22,763 nt of DNA from an uncultured Kangiella sp. (GTDB taxonomy: Bacteria; Pseudomonadota; Gammaproteobacteria; Enterobacterales; DSM-103792): positions 1 to 22,763 of the forward strand of contig CAMLNB010000025.1 in NCBI GenBank assembly GCA_946481205.1. Direction: 5' to 3'. The position numbers were made by a program, and so were the translations under genes. A model generated the notes under the pieces. The model saw nothing but the letters and a program-made list of their open reading frames with translations, did no database searches and was not told the origin of the DNA. This document shows, piece by piece, positions 8,174 to 16,978 of this stretch. Positions within the stretch are counted from its first letter, which is position 1; every line of letters begins with the position of its first letter.

Positions 8174-10867
8174 ATGAACCAAAACAAGGATCGCCGGTTG
8201 TCGCGTCGGCGTTGGCAGCCGCTGGCCGTCGCGGTTGCCGCCGGACTCGGCCTGCTCGGCAGTGCTCATGCCGATGTTGTCATCAGTCAGGTATACGGTG
8301 GCGGTGGCAACACCGGCGCAACACTGCGCAACGATTTCATCGAATTGCATAACACCGGCGCCGAACCGGTGACGCTGGATGGCTGGAGCGTACAGTACGC
8401 CTCCGCTGGCGGCAGCAGCTGGCAGCGCAGCAACCTGAGCGGCGTGATCGCGGCCGGCCAGTACCTGCTGGTGCAACAGGCGGCTGGTACCGGCGGCAGC
8501 GTCGATCTGCCGACCCCGGATTTCATCGGCACCATTGCAATGTCGGCCTCCAGCGGCAAAGTCGCGCTGGTCAATCACCAGACCGCGCTGAGCTGCAGTG
8601 CCGGTTGCGACAGCGTTGCCGGCGTGATCGATTTCGTCGGTTTTGGCGGCGCCAGCAGCAGCGAAACCGCGCCGACGCCAGCGCTGAACAACACCAGCGC
8701 CGCGCTGCGCAAAGCCACCGGCTGCACCGACAGTGACAACAACAGCAGCGATTTTGAAACCGGCACGCCGAGCCCGCGCAATGGCGCCAGCGCGTTTGTG
8801 CTCTGCGATGGCGAAGGTGGCGGCGGTGGCGGCGGCAGCAATGACAAACGCATCGCCGAGATTCAGGGCGTGGCGCATTTGTCGCCGCTCGCCGGCCAGC
8901 CAGTCACCAATGTTCCCGGCGTGGTCACTGCGGTACGCAGCAACGGCTTCTTCATGCAGGACGAAACCGCCGATGCCGATCCGGCCACCTCGGAAGCGCT
9001 GTTTGTGTTCACCAACAGCGCGCCCAGCGTTGCGGTGGGTGACCGCATCACGGTCAACGGCACGGTCACCGAGTTCCGCCCCGGTGGCACCGGCGGCAGC
9101 AACAACCTGACCATTACCGAACTGGTATCACCGAGCGTTACCGTGCTCGCCCGCGGCGTTGCGTTGCCGGCGCCGGTGCTGCTCGGCAACGGTGGTCGAG
9201 CGGTGCCAAGCAGCGTGATTGCCAGTGGCATCACCGGCAGCATCGAAACCCGCGCCAGCCTGAACCTGAATGAAGGCATTGATTTCTACGAAAGCCTCGA
9301 AGGCATGCGCGTGCAGATCAACGGCGCGCTGGTGGTCGGCCCGACCAATGATTTCAACGAAGTGCCGGTGGTGGTCGACAACGGCCTGAACGCCGATGTC
9401 CGCACCGCGCGCAATGGTGTCGTCATCCGCGCCAATGATTTCAACCCGGAGCGCATTCTGCTTGATGACGGCTTTGTCAGCGTGCCGCAAGCCAATGTCG
9501 GCGACAGTTTTGCCCAGGTCATCGGTTTGATGGATTACAGCTTTGGCAATTTCAAACTGCTGCCAACGCAGTTGTCGCCGCTGCTGAGTGCCGGTCTGCA
9601 ACCGGAAGTGGCGCGGGTGGCGCAGCTTGGCGAAACCACCATTGCCTCGTACAACGTCGAGAATCTGGCCGCAAATAATGATCCGGCCAAGTTCACCCGG
9701 CTGGCGCAGCAAATCGTCAACAATTTGCGCAGCCCGGACATCATCGCCGTGATGGAATTGCAGGACAACAACGGCGCCAGCAACGACAGCGTCGTCAGTG
9801 CCGAGCAAACCGCGGCGACCTTGATTGCGGCCATTCAAGCCGCTGGCGGTCCGCTGTATCAGTACCGCGACATCAATCCGGCCGATGATCAGGACGGTGG
9901 GCAACCCGGTGGCAATATCCGTCAGGGTTTTCTGTTCAATCCGCTAGCCGTGCGCTTTGTCGATCGCGCTGGCGCCAACGCCAGCACCGCCAATGCCGTC
10001 GTCACCGATAGCAGCGGTGTCCGTCTGCAATACAGCCCAGGTCGCATTCAACCGACTGATAGCGCGTTCGACAACAGCCGCAAACCGCTGGCGGCCGAGT
10101 TCTTGATCGACGGCAACCGGGTGTTTGTGATCGCCAACCACTTCAATTCGAAAGGTGGTGATCAGCCGCTGTTCGGCCGCTTCCAGCCACCGGCACGCAG
10201 CTCGGAAATCCAGCGTACCGCGCAGGCCAACATCGTCGCCGAGTTCGTTGCCGATCTGCACGCCGCCGACCCGACTGCGAAAGTGATCGTGCTGGGCGAT
10301 ATCAATGACTTCCAGTTCTCCGACACGATGGCGATTCTGGAGTCAGCCGGCCTGCATGATCTGATCAGCGGCTTGCCGGAGAGCGAGCGTTACACCTATG
10401 TCTTTGAGGGCAACTCGCAGGCACTCGATCACATTCTGGTTAGCGACGCCTTGCTGAGTCAGGTCAACGAGTACGACGTCGTGCACATCAACAGCGAGTT
10501 CGCCGATCAGGCCAGCGATCACGATCCGGAAGTGGCGTTCCTGCAGCTGCCGCTCGGCGGCAACGATGTCAGCAGCCAGTTCAGCGTCAGCAAGTCGGGC
10601 CTCAGCTACAACCGCAGCACCGGTCTGTACACCGGCACGGTGACGCTGACCGCGCGCGCCGATATCACCGGGCCGCTGATCGTGCGCTTGAGCGGTTTGC
10701 CGGCCGAGATCACGCTGGTCAACGCCGCGGGCGCGGTCGCCGATCAACCGTTCCTGCGCCTGAACGGCGCCAGCAACGGTCAGCAGCAGAAACTGACGCT
10801 GCAGTTCCGCAACCCGGCGCGGACCGCGTTCACCTACGGCATCAACGTTCGGCAAGGCGAATTCTGA
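8174..10867 (+). CDS. secreted multidomain nuclease (lamin-tail domain, OB-fold, EEP endonuclease/exonuclease domain)
   Basis: Exported nuclease of 897 residues resembling the ExeM/extracellular DNase family. A basic signal peptide (residues 1-33, cleaved after SAHA) carries SRRRW, only loosely Tat-like. A lamin-tail domain (about 34-180, starting VVISQVYGGGG) is followed by a Gly-rich linker (215-222), an OB-fold region (about 225-330), then an endonuclease/exonuclease/phosphatase domain (about 487-790). That domain has the active-site set N494 (SYNVENL), E528 (MELQD), H656 (ANHFN), D709 and N711 (LGDIND), D752-H753 (LDHIL) and D782-H783 (SDHDPEV). A C-terminal beta-rich domain (about 795-897) has no recognised function. 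The frame is open from 8015, but that part lies partly in the inverted-repeat element; the ATG at 8174 has GAGGG upstream and starts the signal peptide. Probable roles are extracellular DNA degradation for phosphate or nutrient supply, or biofilm remodelling. Confidence 0.93.
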   Translation: MNQNKDRRLSRRRWQPLAVAVAAGLGLLGSAHADVVISQVYGGGGNTGATLRNDFIELHNTGAEPVTLDGWSVQYASAGGSSWQRSNLSGVIAAGQYLLVQQAAGTGGSVDLPTPDFIGTIAMSASSGKVALVNHQTALSCSAGCDSVAGVIDFVGFGGASSSETAPTPALNNTSAALRKATGCTDSDNNSSDFETGTPSPRNGASAFVLCDGEGGGGGGGSNDKRIAEIQGVAHLSPLAGQPVTNVPGVVTAVRSNGFFMQDETADADPATSEALFVFTNSAPSVAVGDRITVNGTVTEFRPGGTGGSNNLTITELVSPSVTVLARGVALPAPVLLGNGGRAVPSSVIASGITGSIETRASLNLNEGIDFYESLEGMRVQINGALVVGPTNDFNEVPVVVDNGLNADVRTARNGVVIRANDFNPERILLDDGFVSVPQANVGDSFAQVIGLMDYSFGNFKLLPTQLSPLLSAGLQPEVARVAQLGETTIASYNVENLAANNDPAKFTRLAQQIVNNLRSPDIIAVMELQDNNGASNDSVVSAEQTAATLIAAIQAAGGPLYQYRDINPADDQDGGQPGGNIRQGFLFNPLAVRFVDRAGANASTANAVVTDSSGVRLQYSPGRIQPTDSAFDNSRKPLAAEFLIDGNRVFVIANHFNSKGGDQPLFGRFQPPARSSEIQRTAQANIVAEFVADLHAADPTAKVIVLGDINDFQFSDTMAILESAGLHDLISGLPESERYTYVFEGNSQALDHILVSDALLSQVNEYDVVHINSEFADQASDHDPEVAFLQLPLGGNDVSSQFSVSKSGLSYNRSTGLYTGTVTLTARADITGPLIVRLSGLPAEITLVNAAGAVADQPFLRLNGASNGQQQKLTLQFRNPARTAFTYGINVRQGEF

Positions 10868-10890
10868 GCAGTCGCCACGCTGGTACCTGT

Positions 10891-10918
10891 CGCCGCAGCC
10901 GATGAACCGGCTGCGGCG
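10891..10918 (+). other. strong hairpin between nuclease and PEP-CTERM genes
   Basis: A 10-bp perfect stem, CGCCGCAGCC (10891-10900) with GGCTGCGGCG (10909-10918), and an 8-nt loop. It lies 23 bp after the nuclease stop. No T-run follows, so it is at best a leaky terminator or a 3'-end stabiliser inside a bicistronic message. Confidence 0.6.
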
Positions 10919-10947
10919 ATGCTCCGACACCGATAAGGATTTTAATC

Positions 10948-11550
10948 ATGAAACTGTTTGCCAGTTTGCTCGGCGCTGCGGCGCTGCTGTTTGCCAGCGC
11001 CAGCCGCGCTGATCTGTTGTACCGCATCGACATCGACACCAGCAGCCTGGCTGGTGTCGGTTTTATCGAGTTGTCGTTGGGCGGACTTGCTGATGCGCCG
11101 TCGGCGCACGCCATTCTGACCAGCTCAACCGGCAATGCCTTTGGCGCCGTGGTCGATCAGTTTGGTCAGGTCAGCGGCGAACTCGGTAGCACGCTGAGCT
11201 TGGCCAGTGAACTGGGTTTCGCCGATTTGCTGCAAGAAGTCAGCTTTGGCGACAGTCTGGCGCTGCAACTGCAGCTGACCGGTGCCTGGCTCGATGCCAT
11301 TGGCAACAGCGGCCTGACGTTTGCCATCAAACTGTGGAGCGCAGAGTTTTCGCCGCTGCTGACCCGCGATGAGTTCGGTGATTTGCTGCGCCTGGAGCTG
11401 ATGCCCGGCGGTTTTGTTCAGAGCGATATCTTCAGTGACTATGTCAGCGTGCAGCCATTGGTGTTGGTGCCGAATCCGGCCAGCGTGTTGTTGGTGCTGA
11501 TCGGTGGCCTCGCCTTGCTGCACGCGCGTCGCCGTTCGCGCAAGCATTAA
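10948..11550 (+). CDS. PEP-CTERM-like exported protein
   Basis: Protein of 200 residues with a signal peptide (about 1-21, cleaved after SRA) and a C-terminal sorting signal: VPNP (174-177), a hydrophobic helix (about 178-192) and a basic tail ARRRSRKH. This tripartite end is the PEP-CTERM pattern recognised by exosortase in exopolysaccharide-producing bacteria, but the usual Glu of VPEP is Asn here. The mature part begins LLYRIDIDTSSLAG and is rich in Leu, Gly and Ser. It resembles small beta-rich PEP-CTERM proteins (of the NF038129 kind, from memory). AAGGA sits 8 nt before the ATG. It follows the nuclease by 80 bp and may share its transcript. No exosortase gene is in the window. Confidence 0.85.
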   Translation: MKLFASLLGAAALLFASASRADLLYRIDIDTSSLAGVGFIELSLGGLADAPSAHAILTSSTGNAFGAVVDQFGQVSGELGSTLSLASELGFADLLQEVSFGDSLALQLQLTGAWLDAIGNSGLTFAIKLWSAEFSPLLTRDEFGDLLRLELMPGGFVQSDIFSDYVSVQPLVLVPNPASVLLVLIGGLALLHARRRSRKH

Positions 11551-11586
11551 TCGGGAGTTTTGCTGGAACTGCCGAGATAACTCGCG

Positions 11587-11622
11587 GGCCTGGGCACAGA
11601 CCGTTTGCGCTGTGCCCAGGCC
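11587..11622 (+). terminator. long hairpin after the PEP-CTERM gene, probable terminator
   Basis: A 13-bp perfect stem, GGCCTGGGCACAG (11587-11599) with its complement (11610-11622), and a 10-nt loop, 36 bp after the PEP-CTERM stop. Only a weak T content follows (GTTGAGTT), so termination may be partial or rho-assisted. Confidence 0.55.
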
Positions 11623-11760
11623 GTTGAGTTCCACCAAGCTCAGATCTCGCGTGTACCGCTCTGAGCGTCTGATCGGCATTAGCACAGTTCATGTGCGCTC
11701 GCCGCCACCCGCTGCCTTGAGTATGATGACGTTTCGGCGACGAGCCCAATCGCATAAAGC

Positions 11761-13098
11761 ATGACGACTTCCTCTCCGGCCACTGCGCATGGTATTCGCT
11801 TCATCGAAGCGTTCTGGTTTTGGCTCAAGCTGGGTTTTATCAGCTTTGGCGGTCCGGCCGGGCAGATCGCGGTGATGCATCAGGAGTTGGTGGAGAAAAA
11901 ACGCTGGCTGTCGGAGCGGCGTTTTCTGCATGGACTGAATTACTGCATGATGCTGCCGGGACCGGAAGCGCAGCAGCACGCGACCTATATCGGCTGGCTG
12001 CTGCACGGTCGCTGGGGTGGGCTGGCAGCCGGTGTGCTGTTTGTCTTGCCGTCGCTGCTGATCTTGATCGCACTGTCCTGGATTTATTTCCGCTTCGGCA
12101 ACGTGCCGGTCGTCGCCGGTTTGTTTTATGGCATCAAACCGGCGATCACCGCCATTGTGGTCCACGCTTGCTGGCGCATCGGTTCACGGGCGCTGAAAAA
12201 CGCCTGGCATATCGCGATTGCGGCGGCGGCGTTTGTCGCGCTGTTTGCGCTCGACGCACCGTTTCCACTGGTGGTGCTCGGTGCCGCAGTGGTTGGCTTT
12301 GTCGGTGGCCGCTTGGCGCCGCAGCAGTTTCAACCCACCAATCACCACGGCAGCAACAAAAACTACGGCCCCGCGGTGCTCGATGACGACACACCCTTGC
12401 CAGAGCACGCCCTGTTTCGCTGGTCGCGTTTGCTGCGCACAGCATTGATTTGCCTGCTGCTCTGGGCTGCACCGCTGGCGCTGCTCACTGCGCTGTATGG
12501 TTGGCACGGCACGTTCACGCAGATGGCCTGGTTTTTCACCAAGGCAGCGCTGCTGACTTTTGGCGGCGCCTACGCGGTGCTGCCCTATGTTTATCAAGGT
12601 GCAGTGGAACAATTCCGCTGGCTCAGTGGCCCGCAAATGATCGACGGCCTCGCGCTCGGCGAAACCACACCCGGACCACTGATCATGGTGGTGGCCTTTG
12701 TCGGTTTTCTTGGCGCCGCGCAAACCGCGGCGCTGGGTGTCGGCAATGAGATGCTGGCTGGTGCCGTGGCGGCTTGCATCGTCACCTATTTCACGTTCCT
12801 GCCGTCGTTCTTGTTTATTTTTGCCGGCGCGCCGTTTATTGAATCGACCAAAGATGAAATGCGCTTGACCGCCCCGCTCGCGGCCATCACCGCTGCAGTG
12901 GTCGGTGTGATCCTGAACCTGGCTTTGTTCTTTACCTATCACGTGCTTTGGCCGCAAGGTTTTGCCGGCAGGTTTGATTGGCCCTCAGCTGTGATCGCGG
13001 CACTGGCGATGCTGGCGCTGTTCCGCCTGAAGTGGAATGTGATGCTGGTGATCGCGGGCTGTGCACTGCTCGGTTTGGCGATTCGTTTGCTCGGCTGA
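11761..13098 (+). CDS. chrA: chromate-transporter-family (CHR/ChrA) membrane protein
   Basis: Polytopic inner-membrane protein of 445 residues, the two-domain long-chain CHR type. The N-terminal half carries LKLGFISFGGPAGQ (22-35) and PGPEAQQ (66-72). The C-terminal half repeats the pattern with LTFGGAYAVLPYV (265-277) and ETTPGPL (301-307). These are the conserved CHR signatures, and ChrA homologues expel chromate using the membrane potential. Many family members have no proven chromate role, and no chrB or other resistance gene lies nearby, so the substrate is uncertain. A hydrophilic linker (about 184-222) separates the halves. The start ATG at 11761 has no strong ribosome-binding site; a TATGAT at 11722-11727 may be a -10 box without a clear -35. 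It converges with the permease gene, with a 41-bp gap. Confidence 0.9.
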   Translation: MTTSSPATAHGIRFIEAFWFWLKLGFISFGGPAGQIAVMHQELVEKKRWLSERRFLHGLNYCMMLPGPEAQQHATYIGWLLHGRWGGLAAGVLFVLPSLLILIALSWIYFRFGNVPVVAGLFYGIKPAITAIVVHACWRIGSRALKNAWHIAIAAAAFVALFALDAPFPLVVLGAAVVGFVGGRLAPQQFQPTNHHGSNKNYGPAVLDDDTPLPEHALFRWSRLLRTALICLLLWAAPLALLTALYGWHGTFTQMAWFFTKAALLTFGGAYAVLPYVYQGAVEQFRWLSGPQMIDGLALGETTPGPLIMVVAFVGFLGAAQTAALGVGNEMLAGAVAACIVTYFTFLPSFLFIFAGAPFIESTKDEMRLTAPLAAITAAVVGVILNLALFFTYHVLWPQGFAGRFDWPSAVIAALAMLALFRLKWNVMLVIAGCALLGLAIRLLG

Positions 13099-13139
13099 TT
13101 GTTACCAACACCATCTCAGCAAGCCAAACCACGGCAGTG

Positions 13140-14432
13140 TCAGGCCAACACGCTGCGCCGCGTCAGGTCATACAGCAGCGCGCCGACGGCGACAAATGCC
13201 GCCAACATTGCCCAGGCTTGCCATGACGCGAAACTCATCAGCACAAAACACAGCAGCAGCGCCAGAAACGGACTGAGCCAGGCCGACCACGGCAGCGGTC
13301 CGCGGCGCCGTTCCAGCACCGGTACGCTGGCTGCGCACAGCGCGTAACCGACCAGGCGCACCAGCGTGCTCATCACCGCCAGATAAATAAAGCTGTTGCT
13401 TAGCGCCAGCGCAAGACTGAGCCCGCCCACCAACCAGATCGAATTGGCCGGTGTGGCAAACCGCGGGTGAATGCGAGCAAACGCCGACGGCAAACCGCGA
13501 TCGCGCGCCAGCGCATAACTCATCCGCGGCGCCGCAATCATCACCGACGACAGATTGCCGAAAATCGACACGATGGCAGTGAATGCGATCAGGCCAGCAC
13601 CCCAGGAACCCAGCAGCACGTGCGCCACGTCAGCAAGCGGTTGCGTACTGCTGGCCAGCGCTGGCGATACCGAAACCGCCAGCCATTGCACCCAGAAATA
13701 CAGCACCGCCGTCAGCAACACGGTACGCACCAGCGCACGCGGAATATCGCGTTGCGGCGACTTGCCTTCACCGGCATTGACCGCGCCACTTTCAAAACCG
13801 ACGAAGGCGTAGAACAGCACCAACAGGCTCTCGCCGAACGAGGCCAGCGGTGGCGGCGTCGCGCTTTGCCAGATTGCGGGCGACAAGGCGCTGAGCCCGA
13901 CCAGCAACAGCAGCGCGATCGGCAGCAGTTTCAACATGGTCAGCAGCAGCACCGCGAACATGCCCTGCTTGACGCCACGCACATTGGCGAGCGTCAGGCC
14001 GCCGATCACGATGATCAGAATCGCGGCCCGCCATAACGGATGCTCGACTTGCGGTAAAAACCAGGCGAGATAGGTCGCCATCAAATTGGCATTGGCGGCC
14101 ATCGCCGTGATGCGCCCCAAGCAGAGCAACCAGCCCGTTTGAAAGCCCAACCACGGCCCAAAACTGGCGCTGACAAACACACTCGGACCGCCGGTGTGAA
14201 CAAACAAGCGCGCCAGCCTGGCAAAGCAGAACACGATGCTCATGAACAGCGTGCCGCAGATCAGAAACAGCCAGGGACTGAACCAGCCGGCTTGCAACGC
14301 GGCGACCGCAGGCAGCGCAAACAAACCACCGCCAATGACGCCATTGAGCGTGATCGCGGCAAAACCGAGCTGACTGATTTCACGTTTCAGGCCGGCTTCG
14401 TGAGCACCGGATTCGGGCTTGGGCATTGTCAT
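13140..14432 (-). CDS. APC-superfamily amino-acid permease
   Basis: Inner-membrane transporter of 430 residues with about 12 hydrophobic helices. The first helix has the hallmark GFAAITLNGVIGGGLFALP (residues 23-41), containing the GxG helix break that binds the substrate amino group. FYAFVGFESGAVNAGE in helix 6 is the second typical substrate-site segment. Likely an amino-acid or amine transporter; the substrate cannot be told. The open frame extends on the minus strand to 15575, but that extension is antisense to gluQ and unlike any permease. The start is therefore placed at the first ATG of MTMPKPESG (14432; the second ATG at 14426 is equally possible). It is divergent from gluQ, with a 216-bp spacer. 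Confidence 0.92.
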   Translation of the reverse strand: MTMPKPESGAHEAGLKREISQLGFAAITLNGVIGGGLFALPAVAALQAGWFSPWLFLICGTLFMSIVFCFARLARLFVHTGGPSVFVSASFGPWLGFQTGWLLCLGRITAMAANANLMATYLAWFLPQVEHPLWRAAILIIVIGGLTLANVRGVKQGMFAVLLLTMLKLLPIALLLLVGLSALSPAIWQSATPPPLASFGESLLVLFYAFVGFESGAVNAGEGKSPQRDIPRALVRTVLLTAVLYFWVQWLAVSVSPALASSTQPLADVAHVLLGSWGAGLIAFTAIVSIFGNLSSVMIAAPRMSYALARDRGLPSAFARIHPRFATPANSIWLVGGLSLALALSNSFIYLAVMSTLVRLVGYALCAASVPVLERRRGPLPWSAWLSPFLALLLCFVLMSFASWQAWAMLAAFVAVGALLYDLTRRSVLA

Positions 14433-14648
14433 TGTTGTTCGGCGCCGGTTTGTGGAAGCTGGCAGGGACGGGTTCCGCTCGATGCTAACCCAGCGCTGTC
14501 GCGGACGCATGGTATTGCTGGCAGGTGTGGTTACCGCCTCCCGGGGAAATCTCTCGACATTGCCCTGCCGCGACAAACTTCGAGCGCTGGTTGCCACGCT
14601 GCCGGTTCGGGCACAATTCGCCGCATCCGTTTTTTTCGCGACCTTGCC

Positions 14649-15512
14649 ATGTCCACTGTTGTCGGCCGTTTTGCGCCCTCGCCATCCGGCCCCCTGCACT
14701 TCGGCTCGCTGGTGGCGGCGCTCGGCTCTTATCTGTCGGCCAAAGCGCAAGGCGGTCGCTGGCTGGTGCGAATGGAAGATCTGGATCCGCCACGCGAGCC
14801 GGCTGGTGCGGCCGCGACCATCCTGCAGCAACTGCAGGCGTTCGGTTTGCAGGGTGACGGCGCCGTGCTGTACCAAGGCACGCGCCATGATCGTTACGAC
14901 GCCGTGCTCAGCACGCTGGCTGCACGCGGCTTGCTGTATGGCTGCGCTTGCAGCCGGCGCGAGCTGCAGGCCAATGAAGGTCGCTGTGCCAATCGCTGCC
15001 GCGAACGCGGCTTGCCGCTCGGCGATGGAGTGGCCTGGCGGCTGCTGGCCGGCAACGAGCCGCTGCCGTTCGACGATGCCGTGTTCGGCACCTGCCGCTT
15101 TCCCGCCACCGAGCAGGACGAGGTCGTGCTGAAACGGCGCGATGGCCTCTATGCCTACCAGCTCGCCGTGGTCGTCGATGACATCGATCAGGGGATTACC
15201 GAAATCGTCCGCGGAGCCGATCTGCTCGACGCCACGCCGCGCCAGCTTTACCTGTGGCGGCTGCTCGGCCACGCGCCGCCGCGCTTTGCCCATCTGCCGT
15301 TGGTTGTTGGCAGCGATGGCCGCAAACTGTCCAAGCAGAATTACGCGCCGGCCATTGCCGCCGGCGACGCGCTGAGCCTCTTGCAACAGGCGCTGGCTGT
15401 GCTTGGCCAACCGGTGCCAACCGCCGACACGGTGACCGAATTGCTGGTCCAGTCCGTTGCCGCTTGGCGGCTCGATCGGGTACCCAAAGGCCCGGTGACC
15501 CGGCTCGGCTGA
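14649..15512 (+). CDS. gluQ: glutamyl-Q tRNA(Asp) synthetase
   Basis: Truncated glutamyl-tRNA synthetase paralogue of 287 residues without an anticodon-binding domain. It activates glutamate and attaches it to queuosine 34 of tRNA(Asp). Visible are the catalytic N-terminus GRFAPSPSGPLHFGS (6-20, HIGH-equivalent), DLDPPR (45-50), a zinc-binding cluster with C99, C101, C113 and C117, and the KMSKS-equivalent KLSKQ (226-230). The ATG at 14649 gives the conventional N-terminus; the upstream open frame is not conserved. In Pseudomonas and relatives gluQ also lies just upstream of the pcnB-folK-panBC cluster, though the usual dksA and cbrAB neighbours are missing here. Confidence 0.95.
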   Translation: MSTVVGRFAPSPSGPLHFGSLVAALGSYLSAKAQGGRWLVRMEDLDPPREPAGAAATILQQLQAFGLQGDGAVLYQGTRHDRYDAVLSTLAARGLLYGCACSRRELQANEGRCANRCRERGLPLGDGVAWRLLAGNEPLPFDDAVFGTCRFPATEQDEVVLKRRDGLYAYQLAVVVDDIDQGITEIVRGADLLDATPRQLYLWRLLGHAPPRFAHLPLVVGSDGRKLSKQNYAPAIAAGDALSLLQQALAVLGQPVPTADTVTELLVQSVAAWRLDRVPKGPVTRLG

Positions 15513-15604
15513 ATCCGCCTGTTCGGGTCTCGGCAGCACGCCGCAGATGCAAGCACTGGCCCGACCGGCTATCATTGGCCTTTCCCCTAACTCACTGACT
15601 GTCC

Positions 15605-16978
15605 GTGATTTTTTCCCGCATCAAACAGTTCGTCAGCCGGACAGTCGGCAAGTCCAAAGGCGCCAGCACCGCGAATGTGCGGGTGCGCAAACAAGTCATC
15701 CCGCGTGACCAGCATGGCGTCTCCCGCCGCGAGATCAGCGACAACGCGCTGAAGGTCCTGTATCGGCTGAACAAGGCCGGTTACGAGGCGTATCTGGTCG
15801 GCGGCGGCGTCCGCGACATTCTGCTCGGCCAGCATCCGAAAGATTTCGATGTCGCCACCGACGCCAAACCGGAAGACGTGCAGAAAGTCTTCCGCAACTG
15901 CCGCTTGATCGGCCGCCGGTTCCGGCTGGCGCATGTGCTGTTCGGTCAGGATGTCGTCGAGGTCGCGACCTTTCGCGCGGTCAACGACGATGCACCACAG
16001 ACCGAACACGGCATGGTGTTGCGCGACAATGTTTACGGCACGATCGAAGACGACGCCGTCCGCCGCGATTTCACTGTCAACGCGCTGTACTACAACATCG
16101 CCGACTTCTCGGTGGTCGATTTTGTCGGTGGCCTGAAAGATCTGCAGAAGAAAACCCTGCGCCTGATCGGCGATCCGGAAACCCGCTACCGGGAAGATCC
16201 GGTGCGGATGCTGCGCGCCGCGCGCCTTGCCGCCAAACTCGATTTCAAAATCGAAGCAAAAACCCGCGAACCGATTTTGCAGCACGGCTCGCTGCTGAAG
16301 AATGTGTCCAACGCCCGGCTCTGGGATGAATGCGCCAAGATGTTCCTGACCGGCCACGGTCTCGCCAGTTTTGATCAGCTGGAAGCACTGAACCTGACCA
16401 AAGTGCTGTTTCCGGGCCCGGCCGCGATGATGCAAAAGCATCCCGAGGTCAAGGCGTTGATTGAAACCGCGCTGCGCAATACGGATTCCCGCATCGCCGA
16501 AGAAAAAGGCGTCAACCCGGCCTTTCTGTTTGCCGTGATGTTGTGGCCCTGCGTTGCGGCCGATTACGAGAAACGGCTCAAACGCAATGTGCCGCCGGCA
16601 CCGGCGCTGCAAGATGCCGCCACCGAAGTGCTCGACCGTCAGCATGAAGTCACCGCCATTGCCAAACGCTTCAGCCAAGTGATGCGCGAAATGTGGCTGC
16701 TGCAACACCGCTTTGCCCAGCGTACACCAAGTCGCGCGGAAAAATTGCTGGCACTGCCGCGTTTCCGCGCCGCGTTTGATCTGCTGGCGCTGCGTGCCGA
16801 AGCTGGCGAGCCACTCCAAGAATTGGTCGATTGGTGGACCGAGTACCAAGTCGCCGATGCTGACGGTCGCCATGCGCTGCTGCGCCAAGTCGACAAGCCG
16901 GATACCAAAACCGCCGGCGAGCGCAAACGCAAACCGCGCCGGCGCAGCCCGCGCAAGCCAGCCGCCAAAAGCGAATGA
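15605..16978 (+). CDS. pcnB: poly(A) polymerase I
   Basis: Adds 3' poly(A) tails that promote RNA decay and plasmid copy-number control RNA turnover. Of 457 residues, the nucleotidyltransferase head contains YLVGGGVRDILLG (63-75), the catalytic D80-F-D82, RRFRLAHV (104-111) and RRDFTVNAL (153-161). The RNA-binding neck has EDPVRMLRAARLAAKL (198-212). The C-terminus is a highly basic tail (about 437-455, rich in Arg, Lys and Pro), as in other PcnB proteins. The start is GTG at 15605; an in-frame TGA three codons upstream (15596-15598) excludes longer forms. The stop overlaps the folK start (ATGA, 16975-16978), so translation of folK is probably coupled to it. Confidence 0.96.
   Translation: MIFSRIKQFVSRTVGKSKGASTANVRVRKQVIPRDQHGVSRREISDNALKVLYRLNKAGYEAYLVGGGVRDILLGQHPKDFDVATDAKPEDVQKVFRNCRLIGRRFRLAHVLFGQDVVEVATFRAVNDDAPQTEHGMVLRDNVYGTIEDDAVRRDFTVNALYYNIADFSVVDFVGGLKDLQKKTLRLIGDPETRYREDPVRMLRAARLAAKLDFKIEAKTREPILQHGSLLKNVSNARLWDECAKMFLTGHGLASFDQLEALNLTKVLFPGPAAMMQKHPEVKALIETALRNTDSRIAEEKGVNPAFLFAVMLWPCVAADYEKRLKRNVPPAPALQDAATEVLDRQHEVTAIAKRFSQVMREMWLLQHRFAQRTPSRAEKLLALPRFRAAFDLLALRAEAGEPLQELVDWWTEYQVADADGRHALLRQVDKPDTKTAGERKRKPRRRSPRKPAAKSE

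Noticed and set aside
8818..8841. Gly-rich GGT/GGC run as a possible slippage (phase-variation) tract
   Set aside because: Mixed codons rather than a pure repeat; it is an ordinary interdomain glycine linker.
14433..15575. Extension of the permease frame on the minus strand through gluQ (total 811 codons)
   Set aside because: It is antisense to the strongly conserved gluQ, has no permease-like sequence before MTMPKPESG, and arises from high-GC codon bias keeping the opposite frame open.
15587..16888. 433-codon minus-strand frame opposite pcnB
   Set aside because: Shadow of pcnB: low-complexity His/Gln/Asp composition and no family features.
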